Shown: positions 9,281-18,167, numbered from the stretch's first letter. The stretch is DNA of 64,000 bases from Bradyrhizobium ottawaense (GCF_900099825.1 NZ_LT629693.1:8195001-8259000); one strand, 5' to 3'. The notes: generated from the sequence alone by a model not told the origin. Numbers and translations are program-made.

Positions 9281-9717
9281 GTAATCCAGTCACCATCATC
9301 ATGATCGAAGACGACGAGGGCCACGCCCGGCTGATCGAGCGGAATATCCGGCGATCGGGTGTCAACAATGAGATCGTGCCGTTCACCAACGGTACAGACG
9401 CGTTGAACTACCTGTTCGGCAAGGACGGGACCGGCCTCGGTCACAAGGGCAACGCGCTGCTGATCCTGCTCGATCTCAATCTGCCCGATACGACCGGCAT
9501 CGATATTCTCAAGCGGGTCAAGGAAAACAAATACCTCAAGGCGACCCCGGTCGTGGTGCTGACCACCACCGACGACTCCCAGGAAATCAAGCGTTGCTAC
9601 GAACTCGGTTGTAACGTCTACATCACCAAGCCGGTGAACTACGAAAGCTTCGCCAACGCCATTCGCCAGCTCGGCTTGTTCTTTTCCGTCATCCAGGTAC
9701 CGCCAGCCGCCACATGA
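9277..9717 (+). CDS. Single-domain response regulator (Rcp1-like)
   Basis: A 146-residue receiver with no output domain. The acidic pocket is EDD (11-13), the phospho-acceptor is Asp66 in LLDLNLP, and the conserved lysine is Lys118 in ITKPVNY. Such free receivers act as phosphotransfer intermediates or bind effectors. Its start overlaps the kinase stop (ATGA) and its stop overlaps the next start, so all three genes are translationally coupled. Confidence 0.93.
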   Translation: MSNPVTIIMIEDDEGHARLIERNIRRSGVNNEIVPFTNGTDALNYLFGKDGTGLGHKGNALLILLDLNLPDTTGIDILKRVKENKYLKATPVVVLTTTDDSQEIKRCYELGCNVYITKPVNYESFANAIRQLGLFFSVIQVPPAAT

Positions 9718-10808
9718 CCCCAGCGACGCCGACACTGCTGTATATCGATGACGACGCGGGCCTCGCGCGGCTGGTTGAGCGCGGGCTGACGCGCGCTGGC
9801 TTCAAGGTCGTGCATGCGGCCGGCGGCGAGCAAGGACTGGCGCGGCTGGCGCAGGGCGGCATCGACGCCATCGCACTCGACCAGTACATGCCCGGCCTCG
9901 ACGGCCTGGAGACGCTGGAGCGGATTCTCGCCATACCGGGCGCGCCACCGGTGGTGTTCGTCACGGCTTCGCAGGATTCGGCAATCGCGGTCACCGCGCT
10001 GAAGGCGGGCGCGGCCGACTATCTGGTCAAGGATGTGCAGGGCGAATTCATTCCGCTGCTGCAGGTCGCCGTCAACGGCGCGCTCCGGCAGGCGGCGATG
10101 CAGCGGGCCCGCGACGAGGCCGAGGCCGAGGTCCACGCCTCCCGCGATCGCTACGCAGCGCTGGCGGCCGAGCGCGAGGTGCTGCTGCGCGAGGTCAACC
10201 ACCGCGTCGGCAACAGCCTGCAGATCATTGCATCGCTGTTGCACCTGCAGGCCAATTCCGCGACCCAGGACGACGTCAAGGCGGCGCTGACGAACGCGAT
10301 GGGACGCGTCGCCGCGGTGGCGCAGGTACACCGCCGGCTCTACACCTCGCACGACCTCAAGAGTGTGTTGCTGAATCAATATCTCGAAGCGCTGCTGGAA
10401 GACCTCAGGCGTTCGGCCGAGGGCAATAAGATGTCGCGGCTGACGCTCAAGGCCGAACCGATCGAGATCGATCCGGATCGCGCGGTCGCGATCGGCATCA
10501 TCGTCAACGAGCTGGTCATGAACGCCGTTAAATATGCTTATCCCGACGGCGCCGGCCCGATCCATGTCGAGCTCGCATCTGACGGTGACGACATCGTCCT
10601 GGCAATCGCCGACGACGGCGTCGGCCTCAACGTCAAGACCGACCCGCGCTCCACCGGTATGGGCCAGCGTATCGTCAGCGCCATGGCGTCCAAACTGGAA
10701 GCCGATGTCGAACGCGATCCCGCCCATAGCGGCACAAGGATCGTGCTGCGTTTCAGCCGCGTCAATAAATTGGTGGCGCCGAAATCGGCCAGCGCCGCGG
10801 CGAGCTAG
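9714..10808 (+). CDS. Receiver-HisKA_2 hybrid histidine kinase
   Basis: A 364-residue cytoplasmic protein: an N-terminal receiver (Asp56 in ALDQYMPG; Lys106), a coiled coil (about 125-155), then a HisKA_2 dimerisation domain with His163 in REVNHRVGNSLQ and a C-terminal HATPase (NELVMNAVKYA, DDGVG, TGMGQRIV). HisKA_2/HWE kinases are the family that feeds the PhyR-NepR-EcfG general stress pathway in alphaproteobacteria. With the EcfG-type promoter upstream this suggests a stress feedback loop, which is inference. Confidence 0.92.
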   Translation: MTPATPTLLYIDDDAGLARLVERGLTRAGFKVVHAAGGEQGLARLAQGGIDAIALDQYMPGLDGLETLERILAIPGAPPVVFVTASQDSAIAVTALKAGAADYLVKDVQGEFIPLLQVAVNGALRQAAMQRARDEAEAEVHASRDRYAALAAEREVLLREVNHRVGNSLQIIASLLHLQANSATQDDVKAALTNAMGRVAAVAQVHRRLYTSHDLKSVLLNQYLEALLEDLRRSAEGNKMSRLTLKAEPIEIDPDRAVAIGIIVNELVMNAVKYAYPDGAGPIHVELASDGDDIVLAIADDGVGLNVKTDPRSTGMGQRIVSAMASKLEADVERDPAHSGTRIVLRFSRVNKLVAPKSASAAAS

Positions 10809-11251
10809 AGTGGATATAGATCGTCCAGGGCAATTCTTCTGACGATCATCTGGGTTAGGTCAGGCCAGCTGCCCTAATATGCATGCCTGCCGGTCTCCCG
10901 TGCAAATACGGATTCCTCAACCTTCGGTCTCAGATTACTGATTTGAACAACGTTTGTTTCTCCAGGCCGTTTTCTTGACGTGCGGAATGAAGTGGTGAAG
11001 CAAAATCTTGCGGTGGCACCGCACGATTGAACGCCGGCACCATCGTCATACCAGAGAATGAATAGTGCCCAGATTATTTTGCGTTCGCCGCTTTTGTCGG
11101 CCAATCGCCACCGCATATCACGATGCGTCTAACGGTGAGCTGAGAGTTGGGTAGCGGGAGAATCCCGGAGGGTTCTTTCGACAATCGATTGTCGGAGGTT
11201 ACCCGCCAACGAGCAAGGTTGCCCTTCGTAGCAGACCGCCAAAGGTTTCTT
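10809..11251. other. 443-bp intergenic region with two palindromes
   Basis: I see no convincing gene here. It holds an inverted repeat TGCGGT-GGC-ACCGCA (11009-11023) and a perfect 16-bp palindrome CGACAATCGATTGTCG (11179-11194), the latter 57 bp before the LysR start. The palindrome could be an operator for the LysR protein itself. No clean intrinsic terminator follows the kinase operon. Confidence 0.5.
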
Positions 11252-12133
11252 ATGAATCACGACCTGAATATTCCAATCGATATCGTTCGATCGGTCATTG
11301 TGATCGCCGAAACCGGAAGCATATCGAAGGCCGCCGATCGTTTAAACCTGAGCCAGCCGGCTCTCAGCTCTCAACTCAAACGAATTCAGGGCATCCTCGG
11401 CTGCGAGCTGTTTACGCGGACCGCGAACGGATCCTTATTGACCGAGGTAGGGAAACTGTTCGTCGAACAGGGCCGCCGCATCATTGAAGCCAACGACCAG
11501 ATCCTGCGTATTGGCGGCCGGACACTTCGCCAGGAACCAACTCGCCTGGGCATCAACAATCTCTATATCAAGGAGATATTCAAATGCCTGTCAGCCGAGG
11601 CGCTGTCGAACGTCATCATCCAGGGCGGCAACTCCGGCGAGATAGCCAAGGGCCTGACTGAAGGATACATCGACATCGGCTGTTTCTTCGCTTCCATGGA
11701 ACTGGCGGATCAAGTCTCGAACATGATCGTCAACGAGGCGGAAGAACGGTTTGTCTGGGTTAGGTCGAAGGACTTTGTCTTAAGTCCGGGGGCGCCGATC
11801 CCGCTCCTGAGCCATCCCGGCAATTTGACGGATTCGCTGATGATCCGGGCACTCACAAACAAGGGAATACAGTATCGGATTGCGTTCAACAGCGCGGACA
11901 ATCTCGCAAGAACCGCCGCCGCCGAAGCCGGAATTGGCATTACGGCTTTTCCCGCTCGAATCGATCCCTCACCATTGATCTGCGCCCGGGAGTACTATCT
12001 TCCCGAGCTTACGCCGCTAAAATCCCTGCTTTGCGTTCGGCAAAACTTCGATGCCGGCACGAACCTGCTTGAGGCGCTCTCCGCCCAGCTCTTTGGCGAC
12101 GGAGCTCGGACGAAATCAGGCAACAAAAAGTAA
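11252..12133 (+). CDS. LysR-family transcriptional regulator
   Basis: A 293-residue regulator. The N-terminal winged HTH (about 1-65) has the typical AETGSISKAADRLNLSQPAL sequence. A type-2 periplasmic-binding-protein-like effector domain follows (about 95-285). I chose the ATG at 11252 because the HTH begins right after it; an upstream in-frame start would add 35 residues with no family match. It converges on the DASS transporter, its likely target, with only 64 bp between their stops. Confidence 0.9.
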   Translation: MNHDLNIPIDIVRSVIVIAETGSISKAADRLNLSQPALSSQLKRIQGILGCELFTRTANGSLLTEVGKLFVEQGRRIIEANDQILRIGGRTLRQEPTRLGINNLYIKEIFKCLSAEALSNVIIQGGNSGEIAKGLTEGYIDIGCFFASMELADQVSNMIVNEAEERFVWVRSKDFVLSPGAPIPLLSHPGNLTDSLMIRALTNKGIQYRIAFNSADNLARTAAAEAGIGITAFPARIDPSPLICAREYYLPELTPLKSLLCVRQNFDAGTNLLEALSAQLFGDGARTKSGNKK

Positions 12134-12197
12134 AATAGGTTCGGCAACGATTGGAGCATCCAGAGCTGACGTGCCTCGTTTGGCGCTCGCAGGCTCT

Positions 12198-13643
12198 TCA
12201 TCCGATCATCTGCAGCCACGGCAGCACGATCAGCAGCAACCCGGCAAAATAGATCACGCCGAAGATCAGGCCGAACTTCCAGAAGTCGCCCTTCCCGATG
12301 TAACCGCTGCCGTAGTACATCGGCGCGGGTCCGGTGGCATAGGGCGAGATCACCCCCATCAGGCCCAGCGAATAGACGCATAGCAGCGTCAGCGTCGGGA
12401 CCGACAGGCCGGGAATGCTGGTGCCGACCGCGAGCACCACCGGCAACACCGCGGCGGTATGCGAGGTGATGCTGGAAAAGAAGTAGTGGACCCAGAAGAA
12501 GAACGAGACCAGCAGGATCATGCCGGTCAGCGGGCTCATCGTTGCCAGCGGTTTTGCAAATCCCTCCGCCACCCATTTGATGAAGCCGATTTCGTTGAGG
12601 CCGGACGACAGCGTGAGCAGCGAGGTGAAATAGAAAAACACCTCCCAGGCGGCCTTTTCGCGGACGATGTCGTCGAAGTCGATGACCCCGGTCACGAGCA
12701 TCAGCGAGATCACGACAAACACCACCATGGTCGGGTTGATGAAATTGGATCCGAGAAACGGCAGGCTGATGGTCGGATTGGAGCCGCAGATCCACAGGAA
12801 CATCGCCAGCAGCACCAGCACCGACATGATCTGTTCGTTGCGCGACATCGGTCCCATCGCCTTGAGCTCGCCCGCGCTCCATTCGACGATTTCGGGACTT
12901 TCCTTCACCTCCGGCCGGCACACCAGGTAGCTCAGCAGCGGCACGACCACCAGCAGCAGGATGCCGAGCGGTGCGAAACCCGCGAACCATTGCGACCAGC
13001 CGACATCGACGCCGACGATCTTCTTGGCGATCGAGAGCGCCGCCGCATTCGGCGCCAGCGCCGTCAGGAACAGCGAACTCGTCACCGCTGTGGTCGCGAA
13101 CGCCGTCCACATCACATAGGTGCCGATCTTGCCGGCGGTCGGCCCGGGTTCCGAGCCGTAGATCCGCGGAATGTTGCTGACGATCGGATAGACCGTACCG
13201 CCGCTACGCGCGGTGTTGGACGGCGTCGCCGGCGCCAGAACCAGATCAGAAAATGCCACGGCATAACCGAGCCCGATGGTGCTGCGGCCGAGCTTGTGGA
13301 CCAGCAACAGCGCCAGCCGCCGGCCGAGGCCGCTCTTGCGGTAGCCGATCGAGAACACGAAGGCGCCGACGATCAGCCACACCGTGCTTTCGGAGAACCC
13401 GCCCAGCATCCAGCGCAGCGACTTGTTCGGATCGTGTTCGACATAGCCCATGACGCCAGCCGCCGTCAGGCCGATGATACCGACCGCGCCGACCGGCATC
13501 GATTCCAGGATCAGGCCGGTGATGACGGCCGCGAATATCGCAAAATAGTGCCACTGATCGGCGTTGAGGCCGGCCGGAACCGGCACCAGATAGAGCGCAA
13601 GCCAGACCGCAAGCGGCGCGATGGTCTTCCAGGTCATGTTCAC
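12198..13643 (-). CDS. DASS/SLC13-family anion (dicarboxylate/citrate-type) transporter
   Basis: A 481-residue inner-membrane protein with about a dozen hydrophobic helices. It carries the two family hairpins: APATPSNTARSGG (about 157-169) and SSITSHTAAVLP (about 404-415), which form the substrate/cation site in INDY/CitT proteins. The closest families are bacterial CitT/TtdT/DctA-like exchangers, so a di- or tricarboxylate is the likely substrate; sulfate is less likely. The convergent LysR gene probably controls it. Confidence 0.88.
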   Translation of the reverse strand: MNMTWKTIAPLAVWLALYLVPVPAGLNADQWHYFAIFAAVITGLILESMPVGAVGIIGLTAAGVMGYVEHDPNKSLRWMLGGFSESTVWLIVGAFVFSIGYRKSGLGRRLALLLVHKLGRSTIGLGYAVAFSDLVLAPATPSNTARSGGTVYPIVSNIPRIYGSEPGPTAGKIGTYVMWTAFATTAVTSSLFLTALAPNAAALSIAKKIVGVDVGWSQWFAGFAPLGILLLVVVPLLSYLVCRPEVKESPEIVEWSAGELKAMGPMSRNEQIMSVLVLLAMFLWICGSNPTISLPFLGSNFINPTMVVFVVISLMLVTGVIDFDDIVREKAAWEVFFYFTSLLTLSSGLNEIGFIKWVAEGFAKPLATMSPLTGMILLVSFFFWVHYFFSSITSHTAAVLPVVLAVGTSIPGLSVPTLTLLCVYSLGLMGVISPYATGPAPMYYGSGYIGKGDFWKFGLIFGVIYFAGLLLIVLPWLQMIG

Positions 13644-13758
13644 GGATGCCCCTCTTGTTTTCCCCGGACGGCATTCACGCGGCCCCGATGTTCGGGTCGC
13701 ACTGCCGTTTTTTTTGGAAACGTAGCATAGGCCCTCGGCGTCCTGCTATCCTCGGCCC

Positions 13759-14433
13759 ATGACATCGCGCGACTCCGCCGCTTCCGAAATCACGCCCGAG
13801 GTGCTGCTGCGGGCCTATGCCTGCGGCATCTTCCCGATGGCCGAGAGCGCCGACGATCCGACGCTGTTCTGGGTCGAACCGGAGCTGCGCGGGGTGATCC
13901 CGCTCGACGGGTTCAACATCGCCTCGCGGCTGGCCCGCACCGTGCGTTCCGACGCTTTCAGCGTCACCGTCGACACCGCGTTCAAGGCCGTCATTGCCGG
14001 CTGCGCCGCGCCGCAACCCGGCCGCGACGACACCTGGATCAACAAGCGCATCCGCGATCTCTATGTCGGGCTCTACGAGCTCGGGCACTGCCACAGCGTC
14101 GAGGTGTGGCAGAATGACGCGCTGGTCGGCGGGCTCTACGGCGTCAGCCTCGGCCGTGCCTTCTTCGGCGAGAGCATGTTTCATCATGCCCGCGACGCTT
14201 CCAAGGTGGCGCTGGTGCACCTGGTGGCGCGGCTCAACGCCGGCGGGTTCGAATTGCTCGACACCCAATATGTCACCGAGCATCTGCGCAGTTTTGGCGC
14301 GGTCGAAATCCCGCGGCGGCGCTATCGGGCGATGTTGGACAGGGCGATCGCGGGCGAGCCGGCGGATTTCATGCGATTGCCGGCCAGCATCAGCGGCACC
14401 GACGCGCTGGCGATCATCGCCGAGCGCGGCTAG
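13759..14433 (+). CDS. aat: Leucyl/phenylalanyl-tRNA--protein transferase
   Basis: A 224-residue GNAT-fold enzyme that adds Leu or Phe from aminoacyl-tRNA to proteins with N-terminal Arg/Lys, marking them for ClpS-ClpAP (N-degron pathway). Family motifs: [10 protein letters not shown] near the N-terminus, [13 protein letters not shown], and [19 protein letters not shown] (about 122-140). Length is normal. It is divergent from the DASS gene. Confidence 0.96.
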   Translation: MTSRDSAASEITPEVLLRAYACGIFPMAESADDPTLFWVEPELRGVIPLDGFNIASRLARTVRSDAFSVTVDTAFKAVIAGCAAPQPGRDDTWINKRIRDLYVGLYELGHCHSVEVWQNDALVGGLYGVSLGRAFFGESMFHHARDASKVALVHLVARLNAGGFELLDTQYVTEHLRSFGAVEIPRRRYRAMLDRAIAGEPADFMRLPASISGTDALAIIAERG

Positions 14434-14570
14434 GCCGCGTGTCCCGGACGCGGCGCAGCGCACTTGCGGTGCGCCGCAGAGTCGGGACCTAGAGTCTTAC
14501 GAAGTTTGTAGATCCCGGGTCTGCAGCGCACCACTTCGTGCTGCGCAGCGCCCGGGACACGGCCCTAGTT
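14434..14570. repeat. Bradyrhizobium-type REP/palindromic repeat pair
   Basis: Two facing GC-rich hairpin units: GTCCCGGACGCGGCGCAGCG with its loop and partner (about 14440-14490), and a second unit (about 14513-14563) ending in CCCGGGACACGG. They form a BIME-like inverted pair between the convergent aat and DUF2155 genes. It resembles the very common CCCGGAC/GTCCGGG repeat of Bradyrhizobium chromosomes and may also end transcription from both sides. Confidence 0.7.
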
Positions 14571-15566
14571 ATTCCCGAACAGGCCGCCGAACAGCCCACC
14601 CGGCCGCTGTTGCGGCGGAGGTGGCGGCGGGGGCTGCTGCTGGAATTGCGGCTGCGGGGCTTGCTGCGGCCGCGGCGCGGCCTGCTTCGGCGGCGGACGC
14701 TTCTGCGCCACCGGCGGCGGTGCCGGCGGCTTCGGCGGATCGGGCTGCGCGCTGACGATGGTCTGGTCGGGGACTTTGCAGTCGGTCAGCCAGATATCGT
14801 AGATCGGATGCTCGACACCATGCAGGCCCGGGCTTGCGGCATACATCCAGCCGGAGAAAATCCGCTTCACCTCGCCCTGCAGCGTGATCTCGTCGACCTC
14901 GACAAAGGCGTCGGTATTGGCGGCTTCGGTCGATGGGCGGGTGTAGCACGCATCGGTCTTCACGCGCAGTGCGCCGAACTGCACGGTCTCGCCGATATCC
15001 TCGTCGAAATTGATGATGCGCCCGGTGATCTTGTCGAGACCCGAGAAGCTCGCCTTCTTGTTGGTGATCTTGGTCGCCGGCGGCTCGGACACGACTTCGT
15101 CGCCGGGCTGCAGGGTCGCCGGTGCGCCCGGCACGCTCTTGGGCTGCTTCTGCCCGGGCGGCAATCCCGGCAACGGATTGGCGGACGGCGGCGCATTGGC
15201 AACGGCGGGAGCGCCCGGCTGCGGCGGTGCCACCGCAATGCCCGGCGGTGTGTTCTGCGGAATCACCGTGGTACCAGGCGGCGGCGCCAGCGGCTGCGAT
15301 TGCACGCTTCCGGGCGCAGGCACGCCCTGCCCGGGCGGCGGCCGGTTCGGGGTCGGCAACAGCCGGCCGCGCGGCAGTTCCGGCACTTCCTCGTCGTCGT
15401 CGGGCGCTTGCTGCGGCGGCTGGTTGCCACGCGGAATGGCGCCGGGCGGGCGCGGCGCGGGATCGGAAAAAATATTGCCGATCTGCGCCTGCGCCACAGG
15501 CGCAAGCGTGATGGTCGAGGCGGCAAGCAGGGCCGCAAAACCGGTCAGGGCAATGGTTCGAAACAT
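14565..15566 (-). CDS. DUF2155 domain-containing exported protein
   Basis: A 333-residue exported protein. A signal peptide (1-27) precedes a long Pro/Gln/Gly-rich disordered region (about 35-165), then the DUF2155 domain (about 165-262; TNKKASFSGLDKITGRI, FSGWMYAASPGLHGVEHPIYD, WLTDCK). A second Pro/Gln-rich tail (about 270-325) ends in GGLFGGLFGNN. The family is an alphaproteobacterial envelope protein of unknown function. It is the last recognisable host gene before the prophage. Confidence 0.88.
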   Translation of the reverse strand: MFRTIALTGFAALLAASTITLAPVAQAQIGNIFSDPAPRPPGAIPRGNQPPQQAPDDDEEVPELPRGRLLPTPNRPPPGQGVPAPGSVQSQPLAPPPGTTVIPQNTPPGIAVAPPQPGAPAVANAPPSANPLPGLPPGQKQPKSVPGAPATLQPGDEVVSEPPATKITNKKASFSGLDKITGRIINFDEDIGETVQFGALRVKTDACYTRPSTEAANTDAFVEVDEITLQGEVKRIFSGWMYAASPGLHGVEHPIYDIWLTDCKVPDQTIVSAQPDPPKPPAPPPVAQKRPPPKQAAPRPQQAPQPQFQQQPPPPPPPQQRPGGLFGGLFGNN

Positions 15567-15806
15567 TCTCGCGCGGCTTTAAAGGCGAATCGGGCTCGCG
15601 ACATAGTACAGACAATATCCGCCGCTCGCGTACCCACCGGTTAACACGCCGAATACGGCGGGTTTACGACGTCAGATTTTTCTGTAGCAATATCAATGCA
15701 TCTGATGTCGGCTGTTCGCATCTCGTTCCACCCTTTTCGGGACGTTTCTGGTACGAAACTGGTACGCGAACAAACCCGCCTTCCCCAGATTTATTGACCC
15801 TACCTC
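15567..15806. other. Host/prophage boundary region (possible attL)
   Basis: No gene is evident. Host sequence ends at the DUF2155 start; phage genes begin at 15807. In between, CTGGTACG occurs twice (15748-15755 and 15759-15766), and GTTTC-TGGTAC-GAAAC (15744-15759) forms a small inverted repeat of the kind seen in tyrosine-recombinase core sites. There is no tRNA gene. The matching right end is outside the window, so an attachment site cannot be proved. Confidence 0.3.
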
Positions 15807-16091
15807 ATGGAGAAGACGATGACCACGCAGAGTTGGCGCACGCCTGTCGCAGCCTTGATCCTGGTTGTGACAACCGCCGCAGCGTTCGCCGAGACCCCCT
15901 ACCCGAGGCCGACCCGCGACGGCCGGGATCGCATCCAGCGGACCGGGGCCTGTCCCACCGGATACGTCGGATCTGGCGACAAGTGCGAGGCGCTCCACGC
16001 CGATACCCCGCGCGCCTACCCGAAGATCAAGGGGGCCGCCTGCCCCTCTGGCACGTTCGCCAGCGGCGATGCCTGCAAGGCGTTTCGATGA
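15807..16091 (+). CDS. Small exported protein with two Cys-Pro-Gly repeats
   Basis: A 94-residue protein with a signal peptide (about 1-29). The mature part has two copies of a CP(T/S)G-x3-SGDxC(E/K)A unit: CPTGYVGSGDKCEAL and CPSGTFASGDACKAF. Each pair of Cys could form a disulfide. I do not recognise a family. Its stop overlaps the next gene's ATG, so it is part of the phage left-arm operon. Confidence 0.7.
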   Translation: MEKTMTTQSWRTPVAALILVVTTAAAFAETPYPRPTRDGRDRIQRTGACPTGYVGSGDKCEALHADTPRAYPKIKGAACPSGTFASGDACKAFR

Positions 16092-16483
16092 CCGAGACGC
16101 TCGATCTGTTCGCCTACACCAAGGTGAGTGGTGGCACGTCGCTCGCCGATCTGGATTGGCACGCGAGAAGAATTGTCGTGGCGTCGTACCTCTACTATAG
16201 GCACGACCTATCGATGATGCCGGACCATGAGTTCGACAACATCTGTCAGGTCGTCGCCGATGGATGGCGCGGGCTATCCCCGCTCCGGCAGTTCATGCTG
16301 GAGTCGCCTGGCGCAATCCGGGCGAGCGGCTTCCATGTGAAGGTGACGTGGATGGCGGAAGCTGGAGCGTTCGCCTGGATGCGAGAGAACCGGCAACGAG
16401 AGAACGTCGATCGAGGTCCGGTCAGCCAATGGAACTTCGATAAGACACACCAGGTTCACTGGGCAGGACTCGCGGCACCATAA
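16088..16483 (+). CDS. Small phage protein resembling a DNA-ligase N-terminal domain
   Basis: A 131-residue protein. The segment YYRHDLSMMPDHEFDNICQ resembles the Ia domain of NAD-dependent ligases (consensus Y-Y-x-D-x-P-x(2)-SD-x-EYD). Short phage proteins of this type are often annotated as LigA-related. No adenylation Lys motif (KxDG) is present, so it cannot be a ligase by itself. The ATG at 16088 overlaps the preceding stop (ATGA). Confidence 0.6.
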   Translation: MTETLDLFAYTKVSGGTSLADLDWHARRIVVASYLYYRHDLSMMPDHEFDNICQVVADGWRGLSPLRQFMLESPGAIRASGFHVKVTWMAEAGAFAWMRENRQRENVDRGPVSQWNFDKTHQVHWAGLAAP

Positions 16484-16492
16484 GAAACGAGG

Positions 16493-16954
16493 ATGACAAT
16501 GACGAGGCCGAAAGCGCCATGCAACGATCAGACCGCCGAACAGCTTGAGGCTTACTACCGAAAGGTCAAGCCCGGTGATGTTGCGGTCATCCGATGCACG
16601 CAGGGGAATGTCCTACGTTACCTGCTCGATAAGGTCACGGATACAACTCCGAAGAGCGGCAGGGTCTACGTCGAGAAGGGCGACGCTTGGGCCGGCCAGG
16701 GCTTTTACATGAAGAGCGGCAAGAGCACCGACGCCCCAACGGGACAGTCAAACTTGGTCGTTCCCACCGACGAGGTCATGGCGTGGATCAAGGATCATCC
16801 GGAGAAGCCCGGCCTCGGTCATGCGGTCATGTCATACGAGTGGGATTGGGATTTCACCCCTCCGGGACAGCGGACGGGAAAGAACCGCTCAAGCTTCACC
16901 AGCGGTCGGGCGCGGCAGGCAGTCATCGATAGGATGGTGAAAAAGAAACAATGA
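16493..16954 (+). CDS. Hypothetical phage protein
   Basis: A 153-residue soluble protein with no family I recognise. A short N-terminal helix (AEQLEAYYRKV) is followed by a beta-rich segment (GDVAVIRCTQGNVLRYLLDKV) that looks like a small barrel, then a basic C-terminus (TSGRARQAVIDRMVKKKQ). The ATG is 9 nt after the previous stop, and its stop overlaps the next start, so it belongs to the same operon. Confidence 0.65.
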   Translation: MTMTRPKAPCNDQTAEQLEAYYRKVKPGDVAVIRCTQGNVLRYLLDKVTDTTPKSGRVYVEKGDAWAGQGFYMKSGKSTDAPTGQSNLVVPTDEVMAWIKDHPEKPGLGHAVMSYEWDWDFTPPGQRTGKNRSSFTSGRARQAVIDRMVKKKQ

Positions 16955-17391
16955 GCGGAAAAGCTGACGTTGCGTTCGTGTCCTGCGTGAAGACGAAGGC
17001 CAATCGCCCGATGCCGGCAAAAGACTTCTACCTGTCGCCATGGTTCCGATTGGCCCGGCGGTATGTCGAGAAGAACGCGCATCGCTGGTACATTTTGTCG
17101 GCCGCGCACGGCTGCATCCACCCGGAGGACATCATCGATCCGTATGACGTGACCCTCAACGGGGCTAGTGCCGCGGACCGAGGCTACTGGGCGGTGGTGG
17201 TGAGAGATCAGTTCGACAAGCTTGGACCGAATCTGTCGGGCGAGCGAGCGATCATCTTTGCCGGTCTCAATTACCGGCGCGACCTGATCTCTCCGCTGCT
17301 GCGGACCTTCGACGAAGTACAGGTTCCAATGGAAGGCCTGAAGATGGGTCAGCAGCTGAGCTGGCTGACAAAACATAATGACCAGGGGTGA
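16951..17391 (+). CDS. DUF6884 domain-containing protein
   Basis: A 146-residue protein with the DUF6884 pattern: VAFVSCVKTKANRPMPAKDF near the start, then YLSPWFRLARRY, WYILSAAHG and IIFAGLNYRRDLI. The Ser-Cys-x-Lys and SAAHG motifs form the likely active site. The fold is related to the DUF1643/YaaA-like group found near nucleoside- and base-modifying enzymes; its reaction is not known to me. It is followed by a weak hairpin and T-run. Confidence 0.75.
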   Translation: MSGKADVAFVSCVKTKANRPMPAKDFYLSPWFRLARRYVEKNAHRWYILSAAHGCIHPEDIIDPYDVTLNGASAADRGYWAVVVRDQFDKLGPNLSGERAIIFAGLNYRRDLISPLLRTFDEVQVPMEGLKMGQQLSWLTKHNDQG

Positions 17392-17413
17392 GTAGCGAGG
17401 CTACCGCCTTTTT
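17392..17413 (+). terminator. Weak terminator-like hairpin
   Basis: A 5-bp stem GTAGC-GAG-GCTAC (17392-17404), a CGCC spacer and five T (17409-17413). The stem is short, so it may only lower read-through into the next gene. Confidence 0.4.
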
Positions 17414-17431
17414 GCAAAATAGGATGATGAA

Positions 17432-17785
17432 ATGAACTTCAAGAAACTGATGATCATGGCAGCCATAACTGCTGTTCCGTCTATAGCTCTGGCGGTCGAT
17501 TCGAAGACCCCCGAGCTGGACAAGGTGACCATGGCAATGAAGGAGGCTCTCTGGAAAAAGGGGCTCAGCACGTCGCCAACCAGCATTAACATAGCGGCGC
17601 AATTTTCCTTACTGAACGAACTTTGCGGTCGCACCTATATGGAAGATGAAGTGCCGTTTCAGTTGAAGATGGCGTCGGTGGAAGCCCCAGCTCCGGTTAT
17701 CCAGGCCTACTACGACGTCTTCAAGAGGAAGATGCGCGAGTCGCTGATGGCCAATCCCACCGAAGCAGCCGCATTTTGCAAATAG
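17432..17785 (+). CDS. Small exported prophage protein
   Basis: A 117-residue protein with a signal peptide (1-21, cleavage after ALA). The mature part is helical with two Cys (in LNELCGRTY and at the C-terminus, AAAFCK) that may form a disulfide. No family is recognised. The next gene encodes a second exported protein of similar size and Cys count, so the two may be distant relatives or partners in the periplasm. Confidence 0.65.
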   Translation: MNFKKLMIMAAITAVPSIALAVDSKTPELDKVTMAMKEALWKKGLSTSPTSINIAAQFSLLNELCGRTYMEDEVPFQLKMASVEAPAPVIQAYYDVFKRKMRESLMANPTEAAAFCK

Positions 17786-17795
17786 GAGACGGGAT

Positions 17796-18167
17796 ATGCA
17801 GCGCAAGATGAAACTGGCAATCATGATCGTGTTGACATCGCTATCGGTAACCGACGCGCGAGCCCTGGTGCGGATTGGCCCCGCAGCTCAGGCTGAAGCG
17901 GTGACGGACGCGGCTTACAATCATTCGGTCTTCACTGAAGTTATGAACGCCGCTAACTTCTGCCCCCTCATGGTGGACATGAAAAAGTGGGACGAAAAAA
18001 TGCCCGCGGGCGTCATGGCCATTGTGAAGGCCTTCAACGTCACGGAGCAAGGTGATGCCTGGTACGGAAAACGGTCCGACGAGTTTCAGGCCAACCCGGC
18101 CAAGGAGTGCGCCGAGGCTGAGAAAACCTACGGTCCGGCTGGCATGCGATTGATGAAGAGGAAGTGA
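17796..18167 (+). CDS. Small exported prophage protein
   Basis: A 123-residue protein with a hydrophobic N-terminal segment (about 5-22) that reads as a signal peptide. Its two Cys (AANFCPLM and AKECAEAE) are spaced like those of the preceding protein. Function unknown. It has a good GGAGA ribosome-binding site, and its TGA stop overlaps the next ATG. Confidence 0.65.
   Translation: MQRKMKLAIMIVLTSLSVTDARALVRIGPAAQAEAVTDAAYNHSVFTEVMNAANFCPLMVDMKKWDEKMPAGVMAIVKAFNVTEQGDAWYGKRSDEFQANPAKECAEAEKTYGPAGMRLMKRK

Noticed and set aside
12459..13730. Long plus-strand open frame opposite the DASS transporter
   Set aside because: Composition is Arg/Asp/His-rich shadow; the minus frame has clear transporter helices.
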